The position numbers and the translations under genes were made by a program. The notes beneath the pieces are model-generated. The model was not told where the DNA came from and did not search any database. It worked only from the letters and a program-made list of their open reading frames with translations. A stretch of DNA of 64,000 nucleotides, from NCBI GenBank assembly GCA_031002005.1, contig CM061920.1:119154095-119218094 (forward strand), in the 5' to 3' direction. This stretch comes from Vandiemenella viatica. Its lineage: Eukaryota; Arthropoda; Insecta; Orthoptera; Morabidae. Shown here piece after piece: positions 11,170 to 22,697 of the stretch (positions are counted from its first letter, which is position 1; each line of letters begins with the position of its first letter).

Positions 11170-11762
11170 TGTTTGTGTATGCCTTGGTTGCCAGGGGTTA
11201 TCAAAACCAGTTCGTTATAGAGTGGGAAGATTATTAACAAGAAAACACACAAATTTACTAAAGCACAATGCCATCCGTTGCAAGTTTATTATTGGTCCCA
11301 CTTATATACAGAAATAGTGGCCCCCACTAAATCCTAATTGTAATAACCATCCAGAACCTCTATGTCTGAAGAATGCAGATTCTTTAAAGAAAAATTAGTA
11401 TTAAGTTCACATTCAACCAAATAATTCATTATGACAATTCGCCGTCTACTGCTTTGCCCTTTACTGCATAACACGTTTACTGTCCAACTTTAGTCAACAA
11501 CACTTTCCTAATACTTGTAGCAACCTGATATGTGTTCATAGCTGTACTCCACACAATTTCAAACACATGTGGACAATATTGACCACTGGCCACACTGCCG
11601 CACTTGCTTACACCCCATGGTAGACTCGGACTGCTGTACTTCTGCACAAACATGGCACTACTTTAAGAAGGCAGCAGGGAGGCAACTGTCACATTACGTT
11701 CCCTCTCTACTGACTGTGTTAATTGATCAGTTGAAAAGCAGAGAAATTATCACTAGAAAACA
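11170..11762 (-). repeat. Candidate 3' LTR of an LTR retrotransposon
   Basis: On the minus strand the purine tract AGAGGGGGAAG is followed directly by TGTTTTCTAGTG at 11762, the layout of a polypurine tract and 3' LTR start. Integrase-like sequence lies upstream in the same orientation (13830-12260). The far LTR end (about 11170) is a guess. No matching 5' LTR is visible. The copy 2 counterpart is about 53665-54247. Confidence 0.45.
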
Positions 11763-12259
11763 CTTCCCCCTCTGAAAAACAATAGAATGATTACATATCT
11801 TTGGGTGGCCTATTGTTCATACCCTATACATCTACGACACAACTGAAAACACAATTTACAATAAAGAAATCAGGGAACATAAAAAAAAGAAAACACAAAA
11901 AAACTTATTTTATTATTTGATCATATCAGGAGTGATGACTTAGAGCGAGAGAAAAAAAACCAATAACTGCAAATAGAATGAAGCATATACAACACATGAA
12001 TATCATTAATTGAGCCAGCTCTATGGGATGAGTCCACAGCTCCGTTTTGTCACTGAAGGCTGTTGTCTATCAACTTCAGTTACCTTAAAGTCGTCCGAAC
12101 CACTGTACATTAAACACTTTACGTAGCCTACTGCTGCTGCTTGCCTTTGGCATTTCTCGGACTTAGGAAAAAAGCCACAGGAAATCTTCATTTATTTATG
12201 GCCTTAGCCAGAAATTTCAAGGATTCCTCACCATAGCGATATTCGAGTGAATAAGGATA

Positions 12260-13830
12260 AAGGGTGTCCCCTATTTTTTATCACTGTGGGAGTAGGTAGA
12301 TTTCCTTGTCCTCCATCCTTTGACATAGGGCTCATCTCTACCCCCTGGCCCATTACCTTTCCACTTCCATTTTGTCAACTTCCAACCAATCTTGTTCTTT
12401 TCTAGTCTTATCTGTGGCGCTTTTTCTTGACCCTCTCTTTTCTTCAATTTCCACTTTATCGAATTTAGGTTGATTTTCTGCATTTCTTCAAGTATCAGTG
12501 GTTCTTATATTCATTCCTCACTTCCTCTGTGTGCTCCACAATCAAAATGCATTGCCATTTCATCTTCACTACTCCTCACAATTGCTTCATACATCCAGTC
12601 AGTTTTGTTTTTGTGCTGCTCGCCACCATGGAATGGAAACTATTTATGGTCTAGGTGTCAATGCTGTCCTTCCGGCTCACAACTACTGGCTGGCTGCTAC
12701 AGTGCTTGCTTCCACATGTATTGTTATTCTGATATGGCCTCCTTCCTACTTCGACTTCTTGTATCTTTTGCTTATCTTCAGTACTAACACAAATACCTCC
12801 TGAACTGGTTTCATTTCTCAAACTACTGTCTTTTCATCTTTCATGGGTACCTCTTCTTTGCTATCGTTTCCGTCACTTGTTGGTGTCACAGACTCCTCCA
12901 AACAGCTATTGAGATTACTGTTGACAGTTTTTGATTCATCAAATATTGATAAAAGGTACTTTTCAAACTTATGTGGAGCTTTTTATAACCCTGATAAAAG
13001 CTTGAATGTTTGGTCTAAACTGTCAGATACCGTTACTGATTTTTCTTTGCTGTCGACATAGACTTCTGACTTTTTTTTTTTTTTCTTTCATCCAATTCAC
13101 TGAGTTTCTCGTCTTTGGGTAAAGCTGTGTATACTTCTATAAGCATTTTCTGCTCTACTTCTGAAACTTTTTTTGCCAGAATTTCAAGTCCATTGGTATT
13201 TTCTTCTTGCAAAAGGCCATTGTCTTTGGTAATTTTCTCTCTCAAAATTCCGTCTTTTCCTCGAAAACTTCAACCTCTTCTTCCAGAATCATTTATTGTT
13301 TTATTCCTGAAGCATCTATAATTGTCTCACTCTCTTCTGGTATCTCAGCCTAATGGATATTACTATCTTCCACTTTTCCTCCTGATTCTTCTTGCTTTTT
13401 TGATTCCACTTCTTTACACTCCTAATGGTCCATATCAACACTTGGTATGGCACTTTTATCATTCCCTGATATGCAGCTTTGGTTACCAATAATTTCTGTT
13501 TCCTTCCAGACTTTCTCTTGATCAAAATCTCGTTTCGCTTATTGAATCTTCCATCATTTTTGGTTCGAACGGCATTAAGGAATTATCTGGGTAAATACCC
13601 TTTATTTTCCTGCTCACAGAGAACTCTAATACATAGGCAGACTCTTCATGCTTGCCCACTACTTGATAAGATGCCTTGTAAGAGAATTGATATGTCTCAG
13701 TATCTTTATCGATGTTTGAAAGATTGAAATCCATTTTCAATAAAACCAGATAACCTTCCTGATATGAACTCCAATCTATGTTTATGCTTTCCGTATGTGA
13801 ATTATGTCACAAGTGCCGGAACAGTTTAAA
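12260..13830 (-). mobile_element. LTR-retrotransposon pol 3' end (integrase C-terminal-like), degraded
   Basis: The minus strand reads YQEGYLVLLKM, then TETYQFSYKASYQVVGKHEE and SAYVLEF. This resembles the integrase C-terminal barrel 'G..VLLK.......KF..k..GPY.VV......YEL'. A long Lys/Glu-rich tail with stops and frameshifts follows (for example YPDNSL, then a frame change). It ends toward the candidate polypurine tract and LTR. Superfamily (Ty3/gypsy or other) is not certain. The copy 2 counterpart is 54690-56290. Confidence 0.5.
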
Positions 13831-14290
13831 CAAGCAAATAGCATGAACAAAAAATTGGAACTTGTGTAGTAAACAGATCACTGTGACTTAGCTTAGCATG
13901 CAGTCCTAAAGCAGAGAAAGAAAGAAAGAAAAAATTAAAACTGTAAGTGCTTCAGCACCGGGGATGCCGAATCTTATCGTTTGAAATCATTGATGACAGT
14001 GTAAAGAAAGATTGTTTTGTCAAAATTAAGAGAGAAAACCCTAGTTCAGTTCTCTTCCTGGTTATTAATTAAGAGGAAACCATTAAGGAAAGTTTTGGAA
14101 CGAGCAACCCTCACTGGTCAATGGTTTCTGCTGACCATTGCCCAACAGACTTCACCAGAAGGTGGAGTCAGAGAGTGGCTCCAAAACATCCCTTCAGATT
14201 GATACATTTATTTGTCCTGCTTTTTATCACCTACTATATTCCAACTATGTATACAGTCTCCTACAACACATACTGCTGATAATGTTCTTT

Positions 14291-14323
14291 AGCTGATAAA
14301 GGGCTAAGACCCAAAAATTTCTG
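14291..14323 (+). ncRNA. Hammerhead-like motif, mutated (low confidence)
   Basis: The sequence gctgataaagggctaagacccaaaa has the order CTGA-TAA, a GGG/CCC stem with a short loop, then AAAA where a hammerhead core needs GAAA. Copy 2 has GAAA at 56792-56795. Related motifs occur at 15431-15460 and, on the minus strand, at 22348-22380 and 33156-33187. Hammerhead ribozymes are known in Penelope-like elements, which abound here. Helices I and III were not verified. Confidence 0.3.
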
Positions 14324-14435
14324 TCATTTGTGTTTTTATCTGTTTTATATGTTCGCCCCCACACAATCATCATCTAAGGTAATTGTAAGTCCTTTTTGCT
14401 ATTTGGTACCTGCTGTTTCTTTGTTTTAAACATTT

Positions 14436-14525
14436 GTATAGGAGAATAACCATCACTTACCAAAGTATGGAAGGGAGTTTGTATAGGAGAATAACCATCA
14501 CTTACCAAAGTATGGAAGGGAGTTT
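14436..14525. repeat. 45-bp perfect tandem duplication, copy 1 only
   Basis: Unit 14436-14480 (gtataggagaataaccatca...) is repeated exactly at 14481-14525. Copy 2 has one unit (at about 56915-56959). It is a recent length difference between the two copies, or an assembly difference. Confidence 0.95.
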
Positions 14526-15310
14526 AAAGGCGTAAACCCAAAAATTGTAAAAATGGAAACATATAGCAGGAACAAATCATGGACACATGGAAGGAATTAG
14601 CATAAAACACTAAGCAGTAAAATATTCTTTTATATGAATATAAAAAAAATATATATTAAAAAAAAACAGATTTGACAGTTATTTGGGACTGCCGACAGAA
14701 GTGAAAACTTAAAACTATGAAATAACGGTGTTTTTTATTTTCAAATTAATTCAAGTATCAAAAATTAAAATTTCATAATTTGTAAATTAGAATAATTAAC
14801 ATTAGTCTGTTTTTCACATCTATATCTACAAAACATAAATACAACTTAATTGACATAATAATTAATATACATTTACATTATTTATACATAGTATTTGTAT
14901 TTACATGTATTTCAATGAACTTAATATTTAACATTATTTTCATTGTTTGTATCATCATTATCATTCATCTCATCATACTTAGGTTATTTGTACTATCAAT
15001 CATTTCATTATATTCTAAAAAGGATGCAATAGACTTACGGTAACTGAAGCAAGAAAATACATACATTTTTTTAATTTCAGTAGTATTTGCTAATAAATCC
15101 TAAATTTTAAATAAAAATCAATTTGCATGTATAGGCTTGAAATGCAAATTTAAGGCTTTTTTCCAAATTTTTCAATCTAAAATGTCAATGAAGTAAGCTA
15201 ATAAACAGTAATCTTGCACTAGTAACTATATTTTCAGAATTAACACATAAATCTAAAATTATTATAATACAGGTAATCATGAAAGGAAAGAACTGCCGCG
15301 AGGCAATATT
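14526..15310. other. Very AT-rich intron sequence
   Basis: Runs such as aaaaaaaatatatattaaaaaaaaac and long ATT-rich stretches; no coding frame. The copy 2 counterpart is about 56960-57732. Confidence 0.5.
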
Positions 15311-15549
15311 TATATGGAAAGGACAGATAAAATACACCCGATACTCACCAAAGTTGAAGCGAGGAGGGCAGCAGCAACACAGTGGCTGCGTCGAATGCAA
15401 GGATTGCGCAAGCCCAGCCACTTCTGTTTACTTGAAAAAGGGTTTTACCCGAAATATTGTATTTCCTTGTTTGTGTGTTGTGTTGCTCCTGCCCTCCTCC
15501 CTTCAACTTTGGTGAGTGTTGGGTGTATTTTATTTGTCCTTTCCATATA
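15311..15549. repeat. Foldback element with ~70-bp inverted arms
   Basis: The arm 15311-15380 (tatatggaaaggacagataa...) is inverted at 15480-15549 (...atttgtcctttccatata) with few mismatches, around a 99-base centre containing the motif acttgaaaaagggttttacccgaaa. Single-arm relatives lie at 22226-22330 and 27126-27240, so the arm is a dispersed repeat. PLE termini or a SINE-like family are possible. The copy 2 counterpart is 57733-57971. Confidence 0.8.
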
Positions 15550-16449
15550 AAATTATTGTTAAATATTATAGAATTTTTAATTTTAAAATCTGCAGCAAAA
15601 ATATTATCGAACAACTACAAATCTGTTTTACCAAGCTAGTAAGATAACTCTTGAGCCACTATGGAATACTCATTGCATGATGTATATTCCAGCCAAGACC
15701 GGGATTCAAATCGGGGACCTGTCGTTCCCCAGTCACATGCCTTAGCCAACTTGTAAGGACTCAACCTGCTATACGGGGTTAGATATAGGCTTAGTACCTT
15801 AACTGAAAGTTCACTTGAATAGAAAAATGTTCTCTGACTTTAATACTCGCTTATATACCCAATCCGTGTGACATCAGGTATTCACCTACTTTCCCAAAAT
15901 AGTGTAAAATGATTGTGATTATTGAAAGTGTTCAAACTTTAACTGTATATAGACTCGTCCTCAAGTTACACAAAAAATGCTTATTTAGAATTCTCGAATG
16001 ATTAGCTTGTTTATAAACGAATTTTGTTTAAACGGCATAGTGATAAAGAGTCTCCGACAGTAATAGGGATTTCCCTATCTTTATATTGAATTTAAGTACT
16101 TTTTTGGTAATCCTGCTGGATTGCAAATTATTGCAATAAAATTAGTGCCAAAGTGTTCTACATTAATTCCTGATTCCAGTGATATGAATTTTTTCATAAT
16201 CTTTGGTGAAATAGCAAAGTTATGACTTTAACGTGATTTGGTTTTGAAACTGTTTAGAAGTCACTTGGTTTCTCGTTAATAATTATTGACGTATTGTTTA
16301 TATCAAAAAAGTGAAGTTATCCGAATTTTCTTTGAATTTAGTTACGTGTTTTGATAGTTGTTTTATTTATGGAAGTGGCTTGGTTTACTCGCAAATAAAT
16401 CTCAAATGAAACCATGTGTGTTTAATGACGAAATAATTTTAAAAATGTA
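15550..16449. other. Intron sequence, nothing recognised
   Basis: AT-rich sequence without a coding signal. Copy 2 (57972-58809) carries deletions relative to it, for example the loss of about 55 bases near 15905-15965. Confidence 0.45.
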
Positions 16450-16792
16450 CAGTAGAACTCCAATTATCTGAATCAATTGGGACCGGATCCCATTCAGATA
16501 ATCAAAAATTTGAATAATCGGATTTTTTTTCGAAAAAGGGTCTATTTTAATTAATTATTGTATATATGTTGAAAATGCCTTCTTTTCCAAGAGATTTTTG
16601 TTTCTTTTCCACTTCAGGGATGAAACTTTCGCCGTACCACTCGGTAAACAAAGCTGCAGTCATCCGAAATTTGGGTTGGTTTTTATAAAAAAGGGAAAGC
16701 CTTTTCGCAGTACGTTTCCATCTTAGTTAAAAAAGTGATTCGGATAATTGGCGATTCAGATAATCAGAGTTCGGATAATTGGATTTCTACTG
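16450..16792. mobile_element. pogo/Tigger-type MITE
   Basis: The TIRs CAGTAGAACTCCAATTATC and, from the right end, CAGTAGAAATCCAATTATCC are flanked by TA (16448-16449 and 16793-16794). The 'CAG..GAA..CCAATTATCCGAA' form is typical of pogo/Tigger relatives. Repeats of the (G)ATTCGGATAAT type extend inward from both ends. It has no transposase. Many CpG positions are TpG or CpA here but intact in copy 2 (58810-59129). Confidence 0.8.
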
Positions 16793-16794
16793 TA

Positions 16795-18486
16795 TATAAA
16801 ATCTATTCTACTGCATGGAATGTTCTGAAATTTTAATATGTTATACTAGATTTTTGGTTCTTTTAGAAAATCTACTTTTTAGATCGAGAAATTACTGGAT
16901 ACATATGATAAAAAATGTTGGAAGTGAAAGTGTGTTTATCAAAGTGTTTAAAAATTTCTTTATGTTATTTACACTGTCTAAAACTTCGGAATTTTAGTGA
17001 ATTTAACATTCTTTTGAGTTATTATTATTTTCAAATTACTTTACTTCATTTAAAAGTGTTGGGAATTAGTGGAATTTTAGCCGAAATCTATTGTTTGCAA
17101 GTTGGATAATAATGGATTACCCTATTCCAGGTTAGTTTAAAGTTTCTTTACTATTAAAAAATGTTTATTTTGCCCTTTTATTTAATGTTGTGAGTCTCTA
17201 CTGCTTTTAAAATCGTTTATTTAATGAATTTGCTTGTGGTATCAGCTTCTTTATGAAATGTTCCTCCCGTAACCTGTACTTGTAATGAAACCTTAAGTTT
17301 ATAGGAAAGCTTACTTCCTCTCTTATACTTGAAGCTAAGAAAACTAGAATTTACCCAAATTCTAAGGTGCTTATAAACTGATCCACCATACTGCTGTCCA
17401 AGTGCAACACGTCATACTTACACCTACAGATATACTATTAACATTAGCATGTTGGTGATGGAAACTCTTATGATTTTGTCTATCCAAAAATTTCCCAATG
17501 TGGTTAAAGAAATTTTCACCTCAAAAATCTAACTTAATCCACAGCCAAAAGGTTGGCCAAATCTTCCCAAAGGAGATTTACCAAGCTGCAGGAAGGCCAA
17601 TTCCTTTCCTAAGGAGCCTACCTTTTCACACATGTGCACAGTAACTTAACAAAGTTTCATTGCAATTGGATGAATGGTGTAGGAATGCGTAGAAGACGAA
17701 CAAACAAACAAAATTTCTTTTTTATATACTGTAATAGATAAAAGATACAAGTATAATCTATACTTGCACTGCTGTCCAAGCACAACATATAGCCATCTCC
17801 AGTAGTAAAATATTCTATTGATCGATTGTGAAGTCGCTTATGCAGAAGTTTCGAGAAGAGTAGTTGTCAACTTGAAGGAATTTTCCTGTATTCATTTCCA
17901 CAGTGAAAACTCATCATTAGAATTATTTTAAAGTATATTCATTATATCGGGAAAAATTTATTTTAAGAGATAATTTGGTTTGTTCATGTTTTGAGACATT
18001 CGATTAGGAAAGTAAAAATCTAAAATTTGAAATATCTTTGAATTGAGTAAAGCTACAGCTGAACTTTTATCACCAGCTATAGTCAGCATTGTCACAAGTA
18101 TTTTGATAGTAAAATGGACTAATTTGGCAAAGTTTAAGTAGCAGTTTTAATTAAGAGAAAAAAAAAGAACTTTTGAACTAAAAGGAATACAGTGGAGAAA
18201 TGTATATCAGTAGATAGCCTAAATTAAGATGATCAAGAATATATAATGGTTTTGGCATTTGTAAGATGATTAAGTTTTTAAAGATAGATTGTCGCTAATT
18301 GTTGTTACAGCAAGTAAGATCGCGCCTAACTGGTGATGTAGGAGACTTTAACATTAAGCCTATAGAAACCCTTTTGAATACTAAATTAAATTAAAACAGA
18401 TAAAATGTGATCATATGAAGCCCTGGTATAAATTGCAAGTTAAACTATTCCATACTTTGGGAGATATTAATTAAAGAAAAAAGTTA
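16795..18486. other. Intron sequence, nothing recognised
   Basis: AT-rich without convincing coding potential. It contains the intact TA target (18240-18241) at which copy 2 carries the DD41D element. The copy 2 counterpart is 59132-62130, including that insertion. Confidence 0.45.
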
Positions 18487-18540
18487 CTGACGTCATAGGC
18501 CATTGCAAGCTTATAAAAGGCCATGCAGCCACCATGATTT
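18487..18540 (+). promoter_or_regulatory. Promoter-like CRE plus TATA module
   Basis: The CRE-type palindrome TGACGTCA (18488-18495) lies 16 bases before TATAAAA (18512-18518), with gccaccATG shortly downstream (18528-18536). It could be the promoter of an LTR, since the following 350 bases look like an R-U5 region, or of an unrecognised transcript. Copy 2 reads CGACGTCA (about 62134-62141) with TATAAAA at 62160-62166. Confidence 0.35.
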
Positions 18541-19643
18541 TCCTCATTTTTTCACCAGAAAGTGATCGCGTAACTTCACGCTAGTTAGCGGGGCAAACCG
18601 CTCTGAGTGGTAGTGGTTACGACTAGTTCCAACATGCCATCATAGCCGTGTACTCACTAAAGTTGGGGGACTTAGTTAGCATGTCTTCTCATATGAATGT
18701 GCTTAACCTGCAACTTTCAATGAAACTGTTGCTTGATGCTTTATCGACATATCTGGTTCCGATATTGTAAAAGTGAACTTTAATCATGAATATAAGTATT
18801 GTGAAACTTAAAACTGTGTCAAGTGAACTCATTTCAATCACCCTTCGTATTTGGGGTGTATGTGGTGGCCAACTTATTTAATATTATAGGTATCAAAAGG
18901 CTACACATGGTCAAGAACTTATTTGTTCACAGTTTAGGCAAAAGTGTTAACTCCCCATTAACCTTTTGGGCCTGACAACACCTATAGAAGTTTTCACTTC
19001 AAAAATTGAATAAAAACTCAAAGATGTTATACACAACTTAAAGATCAACTCTGCTGAGTAGTGGTTCATGTGGGATGGGATAGAAGGATTAGGAAATAGG
19101 TTGAAGAGAAGAAATATTAATGGGTTTGAAATTAAGACCCAGTAGCTGTCTGGTATCAAATTTATATATAGTAGGAATAAAATAATAGGGCCTAAGCAAC
19201 AAAAAGGAATTAAAAATTCGGATAGCGAAATAAACCACTGCTTACCTTGTAGATGATGGCTGTGTTGTGGGAACACGTATGCTTCAATTATTGTTATAAA
19301 TTTGAAATGTATAGATTTTTTCTGTGCACCTCATATTGTTATTTATATTTTTAAAACTATTGCTACCAGCCCTACCTGCTTCACAGTTAACTGCCATTGT
19401 TCACTAGCTCTATGACTCCCATTATTTTCACACAATGGTCTACTGTTGGAAAAGGATTTAACCCTGAATTTTTTTATATTTGTTGTTTTACTGTTTTTAT
19501 GCTTTGCTTCCATCAGATCCATCATTTAGATCTATGTGTGCTAATCAGCTGTTTGGAAGAAAAATTCCTGCATTAAGATTAGTTACTTAGCTGATGATGA
19601 TTGGTAATGGTTTTTATCTCATTGTAAATTTAAATAACCTGCT
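18541..19643. other. Possible LTR remainder and unclassified intron
   Basis: Downstream of the TATA module. A GTGGTGGCC word at 18861-18869 could be a primer-binding-like site, but no gag/pol follows. The minus-strand open frame 19276-18947 shows no family resemblance. Confidence 0.3.
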
Positions 19644-19653
19644 AGTCTTGATT

Positions 19654-19925
19654 GAGCGTTCTGGTAGCTCAGTGCCTAAGCGCTTGCTTTCAAAAAATGT
19701 TCGCTGCTCCTGCCCCGGGCACGAATCCCGGCAGGCGCAGGAATTTTGAGAGTTGTGTTTAATCATATGAGCTATGCCAGGACGCTCTGTGGTTTGGATT
19801 CCATGTTAAACTGTAGGTCCCAGAGGAAAGGAACTGGCCGTCCTACCTCTGACACAATGGCTTAGTATGCCTCCTTCTGGAGGATCCAACCAACCTTCGG
19901 GTTGTGGACTAAGTTAAGTTTTTTA
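19654..19925 (+). mobile_element. tRNA-derived SINE, copy 1 only
   Basis: The tRNA-like head gttctggtagctcagtgcc (box A) and gggcacgaatcccggc (box B) is followed by an unrelated body and a short T/A-rich end. The exact 10-bp duplication AGTCTTGATT flanks it (19644-19653 and 19926-19935). Copy 2 has the unoccupied site with one AGTCTTGATT at 63293-63302, so this insertion is recent. SINEs are transcribed by RNA polymerase III from A/B boxes and mobilised by LINE machinery. Confidence 0.92.
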
Positions 19926-19959
19926 AGTCTTGATTAGCTCATTCCCTCTCTAAGAATGT

Positions 19960-21290
19960 TCACTCCAAGTTTCTCCCTTCTCAATCTACATTATTTTGCC
20001 ATGCATTTATTAGAAATTTCATCTCTCCATCTGCACCCCACCCTAGTCTTCCATCATAGTTCTTAAATTATTATTAACATGTAAAATGATCTAAACATTT
20101 TCAATTTGGCTTTTCTATACACATTTTTGTCTCACACCATATGCTTAGTATCTTGATAAAAATTTACCCCTTTTTGTAGCTTGCTGGCTATCTCATTCTC
20201 TATTCTTCTTCTACCATTGTCATTTTAATTGTCACCTCATCTTCTTCGGGGATCTTGGTCATCAAACTTCTGTTTTCTTTACTTCAGTCCAGCACATGTA
20301 ACTTGTTTTTCTCTTCTCTTGCAAATTCAATAAAGTCCTCATTCAACAATTTTTTTAAAAGTAATCATCCATGTCTCCTGTAATCTCCACAGTGTTTTCC
20401 TGAATTCTTCTGTCTTCTATCTCTACCCTCATTGCAAACATCACTTCTAAATTTTTTGGCTCACTCCTCCCTCCTGCAGAATATCTTTTTCGTAGGCAAA
20501 TTTTCATTATATTCATTCACCTTGCATCATTTTCTATTTTCTCTAGTTATTTTTGCCATCCTTTAATCCATTTTTTTTCTCCTCCTGTTCCCATAGTTCT
20601 TTTTCATATTTTCTCCATAGCTTGTACAAATACCATCTCAGTTTCTTGGTAGGCACTAAATTTTTTTTCCTTCAGTACCCAATGTTGTATCTTGTATATA
20701 TTCTCATTGTGTTTGGTCCTTTGTATATTTTAAAAACTCCAACTACAAGTCTGTGGCTTTCACATCCACTACTTCCACTCCCGACTCATTGTCAACAATA
20801 ATGTAATCTGCTACTTATTTGCTTCAGGATCATATGGCTGTATTTCTGTTTCTTCCAACTTGGCCATTGAAGTCTCCCATAGTTACATTCATGCTGTCTA
20901 TATCATTTTCCAAGTCTACTTCAAAGACTTTGTTCTCTTCTTTTGCGAAACTTGCTTGTGAAGGATACAGGTACATTCTTTTATTATTAGACTATGTTGA
21001 TATTAGATGCTTAACATCTTGTATCATATTCATTACATCTTTATCAACAATTTTAAATTTTTTATTCCCTGCTGTCTGCCTGTTTCCACTCCAGAAGTGC
21101 TTTTACCCTTCTTTACATTCTATTTTTGCTGCCTTATTATTTTAATCTGTCAGATCAGAAGTTTTCACCTTTCTCTCCTTCATTAATATATCTAACACTT
21201 CTCCCACCTGCCTAGTTTGCGTCAAGATATTTAGTGTTCCATATTCTCAGTCCATTAAATTTTCTTGGTCATTTACTCACCTTTATCAAT
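19960..21290 (-). mobile_element. RTE-like LINE endonuclease region, degraded
   Basis: The minus strand carries, from 5' to 3', YGTLNILTQTRQVGEVLDIL (compare 'GTWNVRTL...G...EV...M'), IECKEG then KHFWSGNRQTAGN (compare 'LG.GYK.FWSG......GVGI'), and NVTMGDFNGQVGRN at about 20856-20888 (compare 'GDFNAQVG'). These are APE-type endonuclease blocks of RTE-clade LINEs. Many stops. No RT follows in frame. The copy 2 counterpart starts about 63310 and runs to the window end. Confidence 0.65.
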
Positions 21291-21701
21291 GTGTTTTCTT
21301 AGTCGTTGCCTGTGATTGAAGGCAGTTAGAAATTTCTTCCATTTGTCTTGTTTGCTGGGTCTAAGGCTGTGGTAATTTGAAGGGTTTAATTTCTGTTAAA
21401 TGTACTAGAGAGCAGTTCTCAGCCATCAGTATCATATTTTCTCACTGACTTTTCCCACAGAGGCTATTTATTATCTTCCACTGATTGGTCATCTAAAAAG
21501 GGATGGGATATGCAGCAAATTTTAGAGTGGAAAAGGAAAGCGTTCAAGGACTCTTTTTTGATGAATCCTTGTTTTATAGATGCTAGGTGGACTACTTGTT
21601 GTATCAGTCTCTCTCCATGTCATTCATTTTCCATTTTTCAATATCAGATGAACTTTAATATGAGAAGAAAACCCAATAAAGTATGTTGTGTATATTTACA
21701 G

Positions 21702-21899
21702 TTGCAGAATGGGGACAACTGTGTGAAGACTTCTGTCAACTATTTGTTGGTCATAGTGATGGCCAAGTATCAGTGTGGGCTGTTCTACCACTGAAACAAG
21801 TACAATGGGATAAAGCAGAAGCACAGTTACAGAGAGTAGTTCATTCTGGAATTGGCTGCTTGTCAGCTCTTCTCTGGATTCCTACAACACCTTTGGAAA
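21702..21899 (+). CDS. GTF3C4: TFIIIC90/GTF3C4-like gene, internal exon B
   Basis: A 198-nt exon between acceptor tatatttacag (ending 21701) and donor gtgagt (from 21900). It enters with two bases that complete the phase-1 codon left by exon A (G+TT = Val) and leaves in phase 1. It encodes AEWGQLCEDFC, then LFVGHSDGQVSVWAV, a WD40-like strand pair, and IGCLSALLWIP. Between exons A and B is an intron of about 18 kb filled with transposons. The match to GTF3C4 is from the collinear pattern 'EW...LC...LLAV...NG.I.VW.....SG...S.L.W'. No second copy is in the window. Confidence 0.6.
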
Positions 21900-22211
21900 G
21901 TGAGTGCACCAATGAAGTTTTTCCTTCTTGAAACATAAAATAATGTTATTATCTCCCTTGATGGCTAACCGTAATGTATGAATGAGTTATCATTTTAAAG
22001 TTTAAGGTCTCCCACTTTTATCACATCATATTTTAAGAAAGGAATTTTTTGGAATTAAACCCTTAAAGGGAAAAAATATTATTTCTATAATGCTTTTTTT
22101 GTACTATGAACTATTTATCTCCCTGCATTCCTAAGTCGATAAATGAAGTATCATTTCAAAGCTTAAGATCTCCTCTTTGATGCTATCATATATTAGGAAA
22201 GTAATTTTTGG

Positions 22212-22425
22212 ATAAAGGAAACAAAGAAACTGCTGCGAGGCACTGAAAATAAGATAGGATAGGGAAAATAAACAGTTACCCGTCACTTACCACAGATGAA
22301 GGCAGGAGGGCGAGACACGTAAAAACACAAAAACAAATTGCACAATATTTCGACTTTAGTCTTAGTCATGTGGAGCGAGACATATGGCAGGGGGAGAGAT
22401 GTGGTCACATCCCAACCCACCACAT
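22212..22425 (-). mobile_element. Short retroposed element with 15-bp TSD
   Basis: Flanked by GAAAGTAATTTTTGG at 22197-22211 and 22426-22440. The left part (gaaactgctgcgaggc ... tcacttaccacagatgaagg) is related to one arm of the foldback at 15311-15549. The interior on the minus strand carries ctaaagtcgaaatattg. Non-coding. The orientation given is that of the hammerhead-like motif. The long TSD points to reverse-transcription-based insertion. Confidence 0.75.
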
Positions 22426-22697
22426 GAAAGTAATTTTTGGGAATTCTACCCTTAAAGGACAAAAGAATAAATATTTTTGCAATGCCTTTCTGTGTCATGA
22501 GCCATTTATCTCCCTTGATATCTAACCAAATTAGATAAATGAGGTAGATTTTAAAGATTAAGGTCTCCACTATGATCACATCATATTTTAAGAAAGGAAT
22601 TTTTCGGAATTGAACCCTTAAAGGGTAAAAATGTCAATATTTCTAAACTGTGGTTTTTTTGTACCATGAACCATTTATCTCCCTGCATTCTTAACCA

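Larger units (their letters stand above)
1..20620. repeat. Copy 1 of a ~20.6-kb duplicated block
   Basis: The block runs collinear with 42528-64000 and continues past the right end of the window. The first bases (aactatccagaatgcag) recur at 42528, and the last aligned bases before the window ends (ttctccata) lie at 20611-20619. Copies share every old element and lesion in the block. The first ~10 kb differ almost only by one-base indels, often in homopolymers, with few SNPs; after about 10.3 kb SNPs and larger indels become frequent. Inference: allelic haplotypes or an assembly duplication rather than an ancient segmental duplication. Confidence 0.95.

Noticed and set aside
18947..19276. 109-residue hydrophobic minus frame
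   Set aside because: The copy 2 frame starts differently, no family resemblance, and AT-rich composition explains the Phe/Leu/Ile richness.
19661..19740. tRNA gene (gctcagtgcc ... gaatcccg)
   Set aside because: A tRNA-like head joined to an unrelated body and flanked by a 10-bp TSD is a SINE. No proper acceptor stem closure is seen.
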